64,000 nucleotides of DNA from Rutpela maculata (GCA_936432065.2 OW386292.2:97793829-97857828); one strand, 5' to 3'; positions 52,230 to 64,000 are shown, counted from the stretch's first letter. Numbers and translations are program-made. The notes: generated by a model not told the origin, from the sequence alone.

Positions 52230-52727
52230 GGGGAGCTTGATAAGAATTTTTTTATGCGATTTCTCTAGAAATCTTTAAGTGCAGAGACTATTATTATTAG
52301 GTAAATATACACAAATCACGTCAAATTCCAATCCCTGCGGAGAGAAATCTTCGATAGGGATTTTTTTATGCAAAAATAGCAGAAACCAAAAGACGTCGGA
52401 CCATTTATTACTGTATAAACAGATCCAAATCACGTCAAATTCCAATTCCGTCGGAGAGAACTCATGGATAGGGATTTTCTTATGCAAAAATCGCAGTAAT
52501 ATAAAGACGTAAAAGCCCTTATTGTCAGTGAATAATGGAAATCACGTCTTGAGAGAGCGTCGTTAATGATCTGAGGTAGTGCAACCTTGACCGATTACTC
52601 GTCTATAGAAGTATATCTTATCTCGAACCCGCTTGGGAGTGGAAGAACGGGGCAGAACGCGGCTGGGCCCTTCTAAATATAAATTGGTGTCGCGTCACAT
52701 AGACGCAAGGTAGTGTATTCTTCTATA
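52230..52727 (+). repeat. Diverged LTR related to the young gypsy LTR
   Basis: The last 110 bases (CTTATCTCGAACCCGC..., AAATTGGTGTCGCGTCA..., ending TTCTATA) match the minus-strand end of the 511-2535 LTR closely, and GGGATTTTTTTATGCAAAAAT occurs in both (here twice, near 52357 and 52471). A 160-bp internal duplication (about 52310-52380 and 52425-52495) is specific to this copy. Left border uncertain. Orientation is opposite to the young element. Confidence 0.8.
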
Positions 52728-52746
52728 TGGACGCCGCACGTAGGCG
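52728..52746 (+). promoter_or_regulatory. Decayed tRNA-Lys-type primer-binding site
   Basis: TGGACGCCGCACGTAGGCG follows the diverged LTR with no gap and aligns with TGGCGCCCAACGTGGGGCG, with one insertion and a few changes. This shows the LTR was a 5' LTR of an element whose body is now gone. Confidence 0.75.
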
Positions 52747-52792
52747 ATTTTTGTACCTTCTGCCTTGCCGTAATATATATTTGGAATACTTA

Positions 52793-53270
52793 CAACAAAG
52801 TCATTTTCTTAGATCAAGATTATATTGATCAAATTTTGAAAAATTTTGGAATGGAAAGTTGTAAAATTGTAACTACTCCTATGGAGACGAAGGTTAATGT
52901 AGAAACAGTTGTAGATTCTGGTATAAATTTAAACAATTTGCCCTATCAGAATCTCATAGGAAGTTTAATGTATTTATCCGTGGTAATCTGACCAAATATA
53001 ACATTTGCAGTTAATTAGTTGAGTCAATATAACAATAATTATTCAGAATATCATTGGCAATGTGCAAAAAGAACACGTAGGTACTTGAAAGATACAAAGC
53101 ATTATAAATTAAAATTTTTAAATTGTAATGAAAATGTTTTTAATTTAGAGGGTTTTGTGGACTCTGACTGGGCAAACGATCATTATAGAAAGTTATATAC
53201 TGGGTATGTATTCAAATGGATGCATGTTTACGTTGTTTCGAGGACAATAAAAGATCTACACAGGATAATT
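52793..53270 (+). pseudogene. Ty1/copia RT-RNase H fragment
   Basis: Reads D-Y-I-D-Q-I-L-K-N-F-G-M, T-T-P-M-E-T-K, L-P-Y-Q-N-L-I-G-S-L-M-Y-L, then after a stop L-S-Q-Y and W-Q-C-A-K-R-T-R-R-Y-L-K, and G-F-V-D-S-D-W-A-N-D, the linker and RNase H start of copia pol. Starts abruptly about 45 bases after the gypsy-type PBS and ends before the last RNase H residues. Confidence 0.88.
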
Positions 53271-53684
53271 TGAACATTGTAAGTATATTGTTATTTTTTT
53301 CGTTCGTTTTGGTCGAACTAACCGCATGCGCAAATCACCAATTTTTAATGTCTGTAATATATTTAATTCCATATCTGGCGTCTGTGACATTAATCATGAT
53401 AGCTTTGAAAGGATAATATACTTATATCTTACAAGAAATCCGTAAAAATAAATCATATAATAACAATAATATAATAATATATTCCATCACACTGTTTTTT
53501 ATTTTTTTCTTTACACTTTTGTATTTCTTTAATTTTTATATTTGTATTGTAGTACTGTAATTCGTATTATTGCTTCTCTTTTAATTGATGTACATGTACT
53601 CTATGTTGAGCATTTATACCTATTAGAAATAAATGTGAATTTATTTATTTATTTTAATATTAACACAATCAAAAGATCATTCAT
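53271..53684. other. Spacer, no gene seen
   Basis: AT-rich. Confidence 0.4.
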
Positions 53685-54224
53685 TCATACAGTTCCCATT
53701 GAAGGCAAGGTCTTATCGATCTTGTCTCTACAAGAACCTTGCTTAATATGACCGTTATTTATATCTTCTCCATCTAAAGATCCACTTGGTGCATAATTAT
53801 TGCTGGAAGTGATTCTCATCCAGTTGTGTAGTTCGCAACATGCCTTGATAATTTTATCAACGGTCTCAGGTAAGCATGCTATCGGCTTTTCAAAAATTCT
53901 AAATCTGCTAGCCAGAATACCGAAAACATTGTCTACTATTCTCCTCTCTCGAGAAAGACGGTAATTAAAAACTTTTTGCTGTTTTGAAAACGTCGCTCTC
54001 GAATAAGGTTTCATCAAATACGTCTTCAGTGAAAATGCATCATCACCTACGCTGGGACCATCAGCTGATAATAAACCACTCTCTACAACTTGTGAAAAAG
54101 AGGATTGCTGTAAAATTCACCCATCTGATTGTCTTCCATCAATCGCTCCGTAGCAGTGTGGAAAGTTCCACTTTAGACGAAATCCATTTTCAATTACGTT
54201 CCATTCCTCTTTGGAAGCAGGCAC
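53685..54224 (-). pseudogene. PIF/Harbinger transposase, 3' exon
   Basis: On the minus strand a TTTTAG acceptor at about 54225 opens an exon reading P-A-S-K-E-E-W-N-V-I, W-N-F-P-H-C-Y-G-A-I-D-G (first catalytic Asp region). After an internal deletion it continues with L-M-K-P-Y-S-R, F-N-Y-R-L-S-R-E-R-R-I-V-D-N-V-F-G-I-L and K-I-I-K-A-C-C-E-L-H-N, the typical end of the DDE_4 domain. The middle part with the second Asp is missing. The matching 5' exon is at 57030-57450. Confidence 0.9.
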
Positions 54225-54319
54225 CTAAAACCAGAAAAATTAAATATAATATGTTTTGTTTTATTCGTATTTTGTTTCATGCATTTCTTTTTCTTTTATG
54301 AACAACCCGAGTAAGCAGT

Positions 54320-54758
54320 TGATGTACAACAAAAAGGAAGTCAACAGGAAATATTGACATCCACAAACGAAAACCCCGAGGGGCCTTCACAACAAAAGCC
54401 GACCGATATCAGCAAAACTAAAACAGGTTTCTACAGTAGTTAAGGAATCAAGAATATACGCGAATCCGTGGCACAAGAACCTCCTAATGAAAATTAATTC
54501 CAAATTTTTGGCCGTAGTGTGGGTGCACAATTAATATCATATACACCAATTTCAGCTATAAAGGCACAAGACCACATTCAGACAATTCTTATATCTTTTA
54601 AACTTGAATATTTACAGAGTAATAACTGTCCTACTCCTTCCACATCATATACCTGTAATACTCCTGCCCCATCATATGTCACTACTTCTCTGCAATCCCC
54701 TACATATTCATATTTATATTGTACGCGTGACGATGGATCTACACATATTGGAAGTTAA
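54320..54758 (+). pseudogene. MADF/BESS-like partner protein of Harbinger, C-terminal part
   Basis: Plus strand, opposite to the transposase. After a broken N-terminal stretch it reads F-G-R-S-V-G-A-Q-L-I-S-Y and A-Q-D-H-I-Q-T-I-L, a BESS-like motif (dimerisation helix pair), followed by a low-complexity S/T/P/Y tail to a stop. PIF/Harbinger elements encode a DNA-binding partner that brings the transposase to the nucleus. Nearness to the transposase exon supports this. MADF/Myb domain itself not seen. Confidence 0.5.
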
Positions 54759-57029
54759 TGGGCAACCTTTCGAATCCGACAATGATCCTTCACACTGCGA
54801 CGTGGCTCCCTCTAGGTTTTCTGGACGGAGTCACGTGGCAGAGCGCGACAGCTGTTATAGTCGTGAGCGGGCCGTGGGATCACTCTGGGTCTAATGGTTT
54901 CTTTGTTTTACTCAGGTAAACCTAGGAGTGAGCGCCAGCTAATAATCAGAGACTGATTATTAACAAAAAAAAATTATAAATGGAAGGCCAATAAAAAAAT
55001 GTTGGTTGTATAAAAATATGTTTACTAAGATCAATAAAAGATTTCAGTACTACAAAAAAATAATAAATTTTAAATCTAGTAAACGCGTAAATGTATATTG
55101 ATGCTTAAAGTTAATTATTGTATAAATAGAATAATGATGTAGAGAACATATATTTACATTTAATGAGGAATTTAAATAAGAACGATAAAAGGCGTCCTCA
55201 CAAAAACAAGAGAAAAAAACTACTAACAGTAGTTACGCTATTACAACAGTACGTAGACAAAAAAATGGTAAAAGATATTGGCACAAACGAATGGCAACTA
55301 TGTCACTTGAGATTTTGTTTATGCAAAACTATATATTTGAAAGTTTGCCCCCCTGCACTTTATGTACCCTGCAAAACTAGTTTGACAGTTCTACCATAGG
55401 CTAATCTAACCTTAACTGAACACACACTGGCGACAATCAGGTATTATATCTTAAAACCACCCACAATATTAATACAACCCATGAGTATCTGTGCACATTC
55501 GATAATCACCCTAGTTTGCAATGAAATAAGTGCTAGGCACAGCAAAATATATTACAATCTAATAATTAGTATGGTTTATAGTCACGATATGCGTTTCACA
55601 CCACCGAATAACAGTTGTTATAATGGTTTACACAACATGTACGCCATGAACAGTAAGTTGTCTAGTAATAATATTTACTGTGATAACCTCTAACAAAATC
55701 AGGTTAAACTATTAGTGTTAACTAGCTCCATTCACTAGAAATATACCCCACTTTTATCGGGTATTACAAATCATATTTATTCTTAACAAAATTAACCTTT
55801 TTAGGTGAAGAGAAAGGAATTATGCACGCTGAGATATCTTTAAGCGTGATATTCTTGGGTGTCTCGAAACGTCAGCTCCAGACGGGGCTCCAATATCATA
55901 ATATCCTCACGAGGTACGGTAGGTATAAAATACAAAGCTACGTACAGTCTCTTCCTGCTACGAGATATGACTAGACTGACATGCTGGGCACAAACTCCAA
56001 ATATAGCTGGTGTCTCCAGTACTCTACTGCTACCGGGACTTCGAAAAAGGACAATAAAACAGGCAGGTGGGTACACACTCGGACATCAAATCTCCAACTC
56101 AAGATTTCCATCTGGGCTGAATATAAAGAAAACCATTCAAGGTACCTATTGGTTTAGGGCTTTTGAGGCAGCTTGCTTGTACAGGCGACAGTTGGATAAC
56201 AAGTTAAAGTTAGGGCTCATAACCTAACTCGCAAAACCATCCTTTGGAACCTCACATGAAAAAGTAGGACATAACAGTTAAACTCTCACCAAAGTACGAC
56301 GGAACAAGTTTTAAAAATCTGTTTTTACCAGGGTTACATGAGTTACATGTGACGAAAAACTGTGGCGTAAGAAGAAAAAACCTGAAAATAAATTCTGTTT
56401 AAGCCTTGGTAAACATTGTCAATCATATGTCAAAAGATGTACAAAATTATTAAATGAATAGTTACCTTAGTTGTTCTGAGGCTTTTTCTTTGCAACTTTT
56501 TGATTTAATCAAACAACGAAATTACTCATGGCTCCCTGAGCTCGCCAAAAAAACCAAAAAAATGAACCCGTTTACCTCCCTTTCTTACCAAACCCCAAGC
56601 CTGCTAACCTCAATTCCACTAAAATGAATTTCACTACGATGTGGATTTTGAATTCAAATTTCTATGCATGAGCAATCACCCACCTATTGATTGTTATAAT
56701 TGATAATTCATTACCGATTGTCTCAAGTACAAGAAAACAAGTAAAGGAACGAAGGGCTTGCAAATCTACTAGTAATTACACATATCAAGTGGTCACTATT
56801 TGCATTACTTTATTAGGTATTTCGGGTTGCCTATCTTACAGGTGGTGCCGAATATACAACATTGGCAATTAAATACAGAGCGAGCCCGTACGATCCAAAG
56901 TACACCGTGGCCCAATAAAGTGACGGTTACAATACACATTATTACACAAGCTCTCAATATATGATTTAGTATGTTTAATTTATGAATTATTTGTAGCAAT
57001 AAAAAATGATTAAAAAATTATTGTTTTTT
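54759..57029. other. Region between Harbinger exons, no gene assigned
   Basis: Short open stretches at 55163-55399 (basic start, K-N-K-R-K-K-L-L) and 55859-56227 show no family I can name. If the two Harbinger exons are one gene, this is a greatly expanded intron, probably filled by later insertions. GC-richer patches at 54760-54940 and 55850-56220. Confidence 0.4.
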
Positions 57030-57450
57030 TTAACTTTCCCTTTCCTTAATATATTTCTTAAGAGTTTCATAAATACCATCGTATACTTCAGGTATAAATT
57101 TGGAAATTGCAGGCCTTGATACACGAAAAAATATCTGTAAAGTTATATAACTATTTCCTGTTGCTAAATATGACAATGCCATTTGCAATTTTATTCTAGC
57201 CGAAATAGCATTATTGTATCGGATCTTGTAATTTTAGGGAAATTTGTTTCAGCGTATCTCGAACTGTTGTATGGACATTCTGGCAAATCTTCATTTGCAA
57301 GTTCTCTTAGTAACGTAGCAGAAGCAGCCATTTTCTTACTCAACAACGCTTTTTTTTGTTCATGTCGTCCGAAATTATTTCTGCTAACTCACCACATATT
57401 TTTAACATGCATTTCTGTATTGATATACGAGCAACTGTACTTGCTGCCAT
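57030..57450 (-). pseudogene. PIF/Harbinger transposase, 5' exon
   Basis: Minus strand from ATG at 57448-57450. After a basic K-K-K-R-C-(stop)-V-R-K-W-L-L stretch, other frames give L-L-R-E-L-A-N-E-D, then I-K-L-Q-M-A-L-S-Y-L-A-T-G-N-S-Y, V-S-R-P-A-I-S-K-F-I-P-E-V-Y and Y-E-T-L-K-K-Y-I. This is the helix-turn-helix part of Harbinger transposases. Two or three frameshifts. Ends at TAA 57030-57032. Confidence 0.85.
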
Positions 57451-58270
57451 GCTTAAAAAGCAACACTAATCAAGAGTACTAAAGTTAATGTAGACACGCA
57501 CTAAACACTTAAGAACTTTTGTTCAGTTACTTGATTTAGCAACTTGCTTTAGCTACTTTACGCGTGTAAATTCGTGTTTTCATTGCTTGAATTCAATCTG
57601 ATTTAATCAAGTTGTTTAGTAAAATTAGGCTAGAATTTAATTTAAATTTTCATTCACAATTGGAACTTCCCACGTAATTGAACTTGATGTTTATTATGTC
57701 ATAAATCATTTATTAACACCTAATATGTATTGTATATACACGTCATATCGTATAATATTTTAATTTTAAATAGATGATATTTTAAAAATAAAAATATTGT
57801 CTACTTTACCCTATATTTCAAACAAGTAAACGCGCTCAAAGTACGTCATGGGCGGACTCTCGAATCAAAATTAAACAATTTCCGGCTTCTTACGAACATT
57901 AACCGAACCTGTTGACATTTCTGAATTTTACATCTCGTCTGGAAACCTGCCGATGAGACTATTTCCATGTTGCCTAATGTATATGAATGTTTAACGTTAG
58001 AGGAAATGCTTTAATTATTTCACTAAAGAATGTCTACTTTTTATCTCCGCTTTTGAAAATAATGAATTTTCATTGAATTATACCACCTACTACAATAAAA
58101 ATGATAATAATTAACAGATGAAACACACTTTATATGTCGGCTCTCAACGAATAACTGACACTTGGCAACACTGATGGAAATAAAATAACAGACAGGTTAT
58201 GTTCTCTTATTTACGTTATGATCCTGTGTATCTAGTATTTTGACTTTATACCTTTGTTTCTTATTAATTA
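57451..58270. other. Spacer, no gene seen
   Basis: AT-rich; likely contains the Harbinger terminus, not identified. Confidence 0.4.
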
Positions 58271-58324
58271 TTTAAAAGTGTGTGTTTATACTGTGTAGAC
58301 ATTAAAATAGAGAAAGGTTTTGAG

Positions 58325-58400
58325 AAGGCAGCAAGTGATAATCTTCCTATTATTGACAGTGAAATGGTGAATGACTTTTAAAAACTAAGCGGTGAGTTAT
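58325..58400 (+). pseudogene. Second N-terminal scrap of the YqaJ/SWIM-like family
   Basis: Reads K-A-A-S-D-N-L-P-I-I-D-S-E-M-V-N-D-F before a stop, parallel to A-T-A-G-N-L-P-A-V-D-V-F-M-I-A-E-F at 24412-24462. A GTGAGT donor-like string follows at about 58390. Too short for certainty. Confidence 0.3.
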
Positions 58401-59119
58401 TAATTAGCACCTAAACTTTCATTTAACTTAAAAGGGAACACTGAGATAGAGTATTGTTTATTCAATATAATAAAATAAGTATTAATAGATGAAAATGATA
58501 AAAAGTGTTATCCTGTGAATGTCCTGTCATGTCTGTCAATTCGGTAAACCTAGAAAGAGACAAATACTTATACGTACAATCTGCTCAGATATAGCCTCGA
58601 CTAAGGGTGCTAGAGTATATTGATTGGTCCGTCTGCCGAATGCGTCATTAGTGGAGAAATATTGCCGCCAATTTTAAATTTATATAACATAATAATTTAT
58701 TTTTTTCTATAGAAAAAAAGCAAATTTCGCAAAAAAATACTGGTGAGTTTTTTTTAAAGAGAACTTCTCAAATATTTAATAAAAAAAAACGTGGGAAAGG
58801 TCCATTGTTTCACAAAATGTTTCTAACAACCGTGATTTAAAAATAAATACTGATAAAATCTTGTGCTGTTTTATTTGGAAGAGAGTATCAAAGGACGTAT
58901 TGCTTTAAAAATTTTAAAAATACACTTTGGGAAAGATACGATACATTTCAGTGATATCTTACTATAATGAGTGTAAAAGATTAAGTTCTGATTACTAGCG
59001 CCACTAAAATATGGTCAAAGACATTGCTTGTCGAAAGATAAATTAAATATTGTGTGATTCATTGATCCCATCTCACTTTAATCACTGCGACAATATGTTT
59101 GCCCCTGCCTAGATAGTAT
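58401..59119. other. Spacer, no gene seen
   Basis: AT-rich. Nothing recognisable. Confidence 0.4.
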
Positions 59120-59310
59120 TGATACAAAAAGAATTAGAAAAACCCTGAACGGCTGTTTGAGGCTTATCTTTCGCATTAAACGCACAGAGCGAATATCGCA
59201 TAAACTGAAAGATGCTCACTGGCTTAACATGTACAGAAAACCACATGGACATGTTTTTTTCAATATTAAAATATAAAACACCTGCCTACTTGCAGGTTAC
59301 AGAAGACAGA
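59120..59310 (+). pseudogene. LINE ORF2 thumb-region scrap
   Basis: Reads R-K-T-L-N-G-C-L-R-L-I-F-R-I-K-R-T-E-R-I, then D-A-H-W-L-N-M-Y-R and, after a stop, a T-P-A-Y-L-like segment. This is the region after the RT core in Jockey/CR1-type ORF2 ('Q..C.RFI....R...'). It is separate from, and upstream of, the next LINE. Confidence 0.55.
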
Positions 59311-59329
59311 TGAACGTAATTTAAATTTA

Positions 59330-62300
59330 AGCCACCCACTTTGATAAAAAAAATGAACTTAATTTAAGTATATTCCACACAAATATTCGTAGTGTAAGTA
59401 AAAATTTTGATCAACTTCTTGTATTATTAGAACATCTAAATACTGAATTCGATTGCCTAGTGCTGTCGGAGACATATTGCATAACAGACTTGTCTCTATT
59501 TAACATTAAAGGATATGACCTTATATACAATGAGGGAGATATCAACAGAAATGATGGAGTTGTTATGTTTATAAAAAATTCAATCAATTACTCCGTAAAA
59601 ATTGTGCCTATCCATCTTCAGCAAGGCAATTCAAATAAAATTCTTTTATATGGAAAAATCCTTCATTATAACTGCTGTGTACAGACCTCCCTCCACAAGC
59701 GAGAAAGAATTCTTAGTCAGGCTCAGAGAATATTTAAGCGAAACTGCAAGAGAAGACTCTGATTACAATATTATAACCGGAGACATTAATATTAATATAA
59801 AAACTAATAACGATATATCTGAAGAATATCTTACTATAATGAGTGAATTTAACTTTGAATCGATGATAAATGCTTTTACAAGAGTAGAAGGTGAAAGCAA
59901 ATCCTGCATTGACCACATCTTCTTAAAAACGAAATTTAACATCAATGATAATACTGATTCTTTTATTCTTAAAAATAAAATAACAGATCATTTTCCAACT
60001 CTCGTGAAGATTGTTCTAAACTATAATAAAACAATTTCTCAGCACGTAGAAAAAAAATATATTTCTGTAATAGATTACAATAAATTAAAATCTGAAATGA
60101 AACATGTAAACTGGGGCAAATTTTACAACGCTGAAAGTGTAGATGAGGCCACCAATATATTAATAAAAAATATTACCGATATAACAAATAAAAGTACAAA
60201 TAAAATAAGATTAACTCATAAACAACGGAAGAGATCACCGTGGGTAAGTTCCGGTTTATTGAAATCCATGGAAAAAAGAGATAAACTATACAAACAATTA
60301 CAAGACGATCCTAATAACATAAATTTAAAAAATGAATTTTTGGTCTACAGAAATAAATTAAATGATTTAATAAAAGAAACAAAAATGAATTATTATAAAA
60401 CAAAAATATCAAATAACAGTAAAAGTAGTAAAAATATATGGAATGTAGTAAATCAAATAACTAACAAAAACACAACTAATCATTTAATTAAGGAAATAAA
60501 AACAAGATCCGGAGAACTTACTTCCGATAGTTCAAGAATAGCCAGTGAATTTGTAAATTTTTTTACAGATATAGGTAAGGATTTAGCAAATAAAATTAAA
60601 AAACCGTCTCTTACACCATTAAGATCTTCAACGCAATTTTCCTTTTATCTTGCGCCTACAAACAGAATAGAAGTTAAAAATGTTATATACGAGCTTAAAA
60701 ATAACAAGTCACCCGGAGTAGACATGATAAAAGCCGAAACGCTTAAAGAAATTGCCGACGATATCGCTCCTCATATTACTTATTTAATCAATAAAGTATT
60801 TTACACTGGTAGTTGCCCTTCGGCTTTAAAAATTGCTGTTGTTAATCCCATTTTTAAAAGCGGCGATAAAACGGATGTTTCTAATTATAGATCTATTTCA
60901 ATTCTATCAAACATTGCAAAAATACTAGAAAAACTTATCAAAAATCGAATAAATAGTTACACAGAAAAATTCAAACTAATATCAGAGCGTCAGTTTGGCT
61001 TTCAGCAGAACAAATCTACACAAAACGCAATTGAATATTTAATTGCCGAGATTTATAGGTATCTGGATAAAGGAACTCCTTGTATGTGCGTATTTCTTGA
61101 CCTTACCAAGGCTTTCGATACTGTGAGTCATGCACAGCTATTGGAAGCCTTGGGTGATTTTGGTTTTCGCGGTCCTAGTATAAATCTGTTTAAAAGCTTC
61201 CTGACAGACAGAAAACAATTTGTGAAAATAGGTAATGCGAATAGTGAACAACGTACTGTCGAATTTGGCGTCCCACAAGGTACCGTGTTAGGTCCACTGT
61301 TATTCACAATATATCTAAATAATTTATTAACAACAAAATTCTTCGGAAAGGTTATAAGTTTTGCTGATGATACGGCCATTCTATACAGTAATCAAACGTG
61401 GGAAGATTTAAAAGTGCAGGCAGAATTAGACTTACAAAAAGTAAAAGATTGGTTTGATTATAAATTATTGACAATAAATTTCAATAAAACTAAATTTCTA
61501 CCTTTTGCTTGTTACAAAAATACGCTGCCCAAATTTTCATCACTTACAATTGATCACACAACTAAAATTGAAAGTGCAAACAGAGTCAAATACTTGGGTA
61601 TTATTATAGATCGACACCTAAGATGGGATCACCATATCAATAATGTGTGTAACACTCTAAGAAGCTTAATATATAGAATGAAGTGCCTTAAAAATATACT
61701 AGATTGTTCTACTTTAAAAACCATATACTACGCATTGATCGACTCTCGGCTAAAATACGGTATTATTGCGTGGGGAAGTGCTGTGAAAGAGCACCTAAAC
61801 AAATTAGAAATAATGCAGAAAATATTTTTAAAAATAATACTTAGTAAACCAAATACTTACCCTTCCGATGATCTCTTCAAAGATGCTAAAATTCTAGACA
61901 TCAGACAGTTATATTTTTATACTGTCGCTCTGTACCAGTTTAAAAATAAGGATACTTTAATTCAACTAAATCATTCCCATGCAACCAGACACAAATCAAA
62001 ATATATAACACCCTTTTGTGACAAGTCCATAGGCCAGAGAAGTTTTACATTTCTCGCACCCAAATTATATAATGAATTCCCGGAACAAATTAGAAATCTG
62101 ACTAATTATCATATATTTAAAAAACGTTCCAAATATTTCATCTATAATGCAAATAGAACAAAAATTTATGATTTAATAACAATGAAAAATAACTAAAATC
62201 ACAAAATTCTGAAGATGTACCTCATAAAATATGATGTTACATATGTTGGTAAAAATATATATTTTACGTTTATACGTACACCTAGTGTATTTTATTATAT

Positions 62301-62690
62301 ATATATTGCGTATATTTAACGTAAACTTATATTAATATTTTCTGGTTTTAAGATAATTCTTAGTTTAGATCTAGCTTAGTAAGATAAATATATATATATT
62401 TGACGTATATTTATATTAAATTTTCTAGTTTTAAGATAATAATTCTTGTACAATCTAGCTTAGTAATATAATTATTTTTGTTAAAGTCCATTTCCAGTAG
62501 GTTTATATAGTTATGTTTCACATCATTATTACATTTATCGTTAAATAAATATTCTAAACCACAGACAGCCCTAGGCTTTGTGGTCTTCGTTTATTTGTAA
62601 ATAAAGAGTAATAATTATACATGTGCCAATTGTATATTGTAAAACTTCTGAGCAAATAAACATTATTATTATTATTATTATAATATGCTC
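59330..62690 (+). mobile_element. 5'-truncated CR1-like LINE with (ATT)n tail
   Basis: ORF2 (below), an AT-rich 3' UTR of about 450 bases and a terminal AATAAAC plus (ATT)n at about 62657-62681. No ORF1 upstream, so the copy is 5' truncated near the start of the endonuclease. Confidence 0.8.
59331..62196 (+). pseudogene. CR1-like LINE ORF2: endonuclease and reverse transcriptase
   Basis: The frame open from about 59331 to 59762 carries I-F-H-T-N-I-R-S-V (endonuclease start) and V-L-S-E-T-Y. The frame 59602-62196 continues with T-A-V-Y-R-P-P-S, I-T-G-D-I-N-I-N-I, C-I-D-H-I-F-L and I-T-D-H-F-P, completing the endonuclease. RT motifs: N-K-S-P-G-V-D, Y-R-S-I-S-I-L, L-D-L-T-K-A-F-D-T-V, G-V-P-Q-G-T-V-L-G-P-L-L, F-A-D-D-T-A at about 61360. 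The end reads N-E-F-P-E-Q-I-R-N and F-K-K-R-S-K. A single frameshift near 59640-59655 is the only break seen over 2.8 kb, so this is a young copy. Confidence 0.92.
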
Positions 62691-64000
62691 TTAAGATACC
62701 ACGCCACAAAAAAGAAATATTTAAGTCTTCTTCGTATAAATTTATACACGGTTGATCTCTTGAGCCTAATTTACATATTTATTTAATAAATAAATGAAAA
62801 ACATTTCTGTTTCTTTGGCAAATAGTCAAAGTTTTAAAACATTCTTCTGCATTTGTAAGCTCATATAAAACATGACAACATATTAGCGAAACTGCTTTTA
62901 GTTTCAGTTAAAAGAGCACCGAGACAAAATGAAGTACAAGTTCTGAGATAGAAAATGCGATGAAAAAAATATTTACGATGGGCAAAAGAAAGTATAGATG
63001 CAGAGAATAGAAAAGTAAACCAGTGATGAAAAGTTTCCAGAAATATTTATTGATGTTGGAGGAAATCTGCACATTCTGCAAACCCTGGAAATTCAACTTA
63101 TTTAAACTTAAGTGTTTTGATTTTTTTGATTTAGTTTAGATTTTTATATCCATAACTTTTATATCAATGTACTGAAAAAAGTATTAAATAGTACCTAAAA
63201 TTATTACAAGTAGAGAATATTGTTAAAAAAATTTCTGCCCCATAATTACTGTAGAAATATCTGATCCTACGCCCCTACAAAGATTAAGGTTGCTCCTAAG
63301 ATGCCCACGTTTTGACGAAGATGAATATCGCGAAAAACGAATAGCAACAGATAAAATAGCAGTTATACTTCTATAGTATTGTAAGTAATTCTTAAAATGG
63401 TTACAACTGCTGTGAATATGTAAGTGTTGACGAAACGCTTCCAAGATTTAGAAGATCGACATACAAATGTAAGCATTATCCTAAATAAATGAGGGTTTTA
63501 AGGAAGCAATATTTGAGAGAATTGACCAATCAATAAATTATCATGACCTCATTTACAAGTGCATGTTGCTATGCTCCATCCTCCTCGAAATCTGAAATTG
63601 AGATGCAAGTTTGTGAACTGAAGATGAAAATCAATAAATATGTCCACAGGACAATGTACCTGGAAGATGCACATACTGCTGATAAAAAATAAAAAGATAA
63701 AATACGCATGTTTCAATTGCATGACATATAGTTTTAAAAGTGAGAATTCACTCACAAAACACTAATAAGTTCACCTAAAGAAAATTTACTTAGACATTTT
63801 AAACTATGGGAAACTTTATAGAAATTAGGAACGGCAAGCCCTCGGTAAAAATCAAATATGTAGGAAATTGTAAGAGACTTGTCGCAACGAAACAAAAAGT
63901 ATGAAAACTTAAAGGTACTAACCTTAGTAGAAAGTGCAGCGTGGTTTCCTCAATAAAAAGACTTGAAGGGGGGGGTGTAGGTATGGGACGTCATCACTAC
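62691..64000. other. AT-rich spacer, no gene seen
   Basis: Short open stretches on the minus strand have no family. A G9 run lies near 63968. Confidence 0.5.

Noticed and set aside
57183..57482. 99-codon plus-strand open stretch
   Set aside because: Antisense to the Harbinger 5' exon, which has recognisable motifs on the minus strand.

Overview
The window looks like transposon-dense, AT-rich intergenic DNA from an arthropod nuclear genome, most likely an insect. No host gene could be identified with confidence. I saw no rRNA, tRNA or CRISPR array and no bacterial operon structure. Almost every recognisable coding stretch belongs to a mobile element: Ty3/gypsy, Ty1/copia, Jockey-like and CR1-like LINEs, and pogo, piggyBac, Mutator-like (MULE), hAT-like and PIF/Harbinger DNA transposons. 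Most copies are broken by frameshifts and by nested insertions. The exact species cannot be read from the sequence.

From 1 to about 14.3 kb, a young, complete Ty3/gypsy retrotransposon lies on the minus strand (511-10720). It has 2-kb LTRs that differ by one visible indel, a 4-bp target duplication (TTCC), a tRNA-Lys-type primer site, a polypurine tract, gag, and pol in the -1 frame. The slippery heptamer TTTAAAT sits directly against the gag stop. The pol frame is cut by one in-frame TGA before the integrase tail. The element sits inside a GC-richer tract (1-510 and 10721-14140) that carries a CCAAT/TATA/initiator promoter and several duplications but no recognisable protein.

From 14.1 to 25 kb there is a pogo-like transposase with an intact DDD core, split by a solo LTR of a second LTR family. 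Then comes a piggyBac remnant that was hit by a 123-bp retroposon and a 550-bp hairpin element, and a broken LINE with a small promoter-plus-N-terminus module inside it. From 25 to 36.6 kb there is a THAP-domain exon, a MULE/SWIM transposase, a second solo LTR, an unassigned repeated protein family, an LTR-retrotransposon pol scrap, an internally deleted pogo-like element and several hairpin MITE-like sequences.

From 36.7 to 45.2 kb there is a complete but frameshifted hAT-like element (13-bp TIRs, 8-bp TSD), then a degraded Jockey-clade LINE. From 46.5 to 57.5 kb there is a poly(A) retroposition scar, a zinc-finger fragment, the third solo LTR, a hAT MITE with a perfect 8-bp TSD, an ancient relative of the first gypsy LTR with its primer site fused to a copia fragment, and a PIF/Harbinger element (transposase exons on the minus strand, MADF/BESS-like partner on the plus strand). 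From 57.5 to 64 kb there is a second copy of the small N-terminal module, a LINE scrap, and a nearly intact CR1-like LINE ORF2 with an (ATT)n tail; the last 1.3 kb is featureless.

The genes do not form one pathway. They form layers of element families, and the target duplications and interruptions let several insertions be ordered in time.
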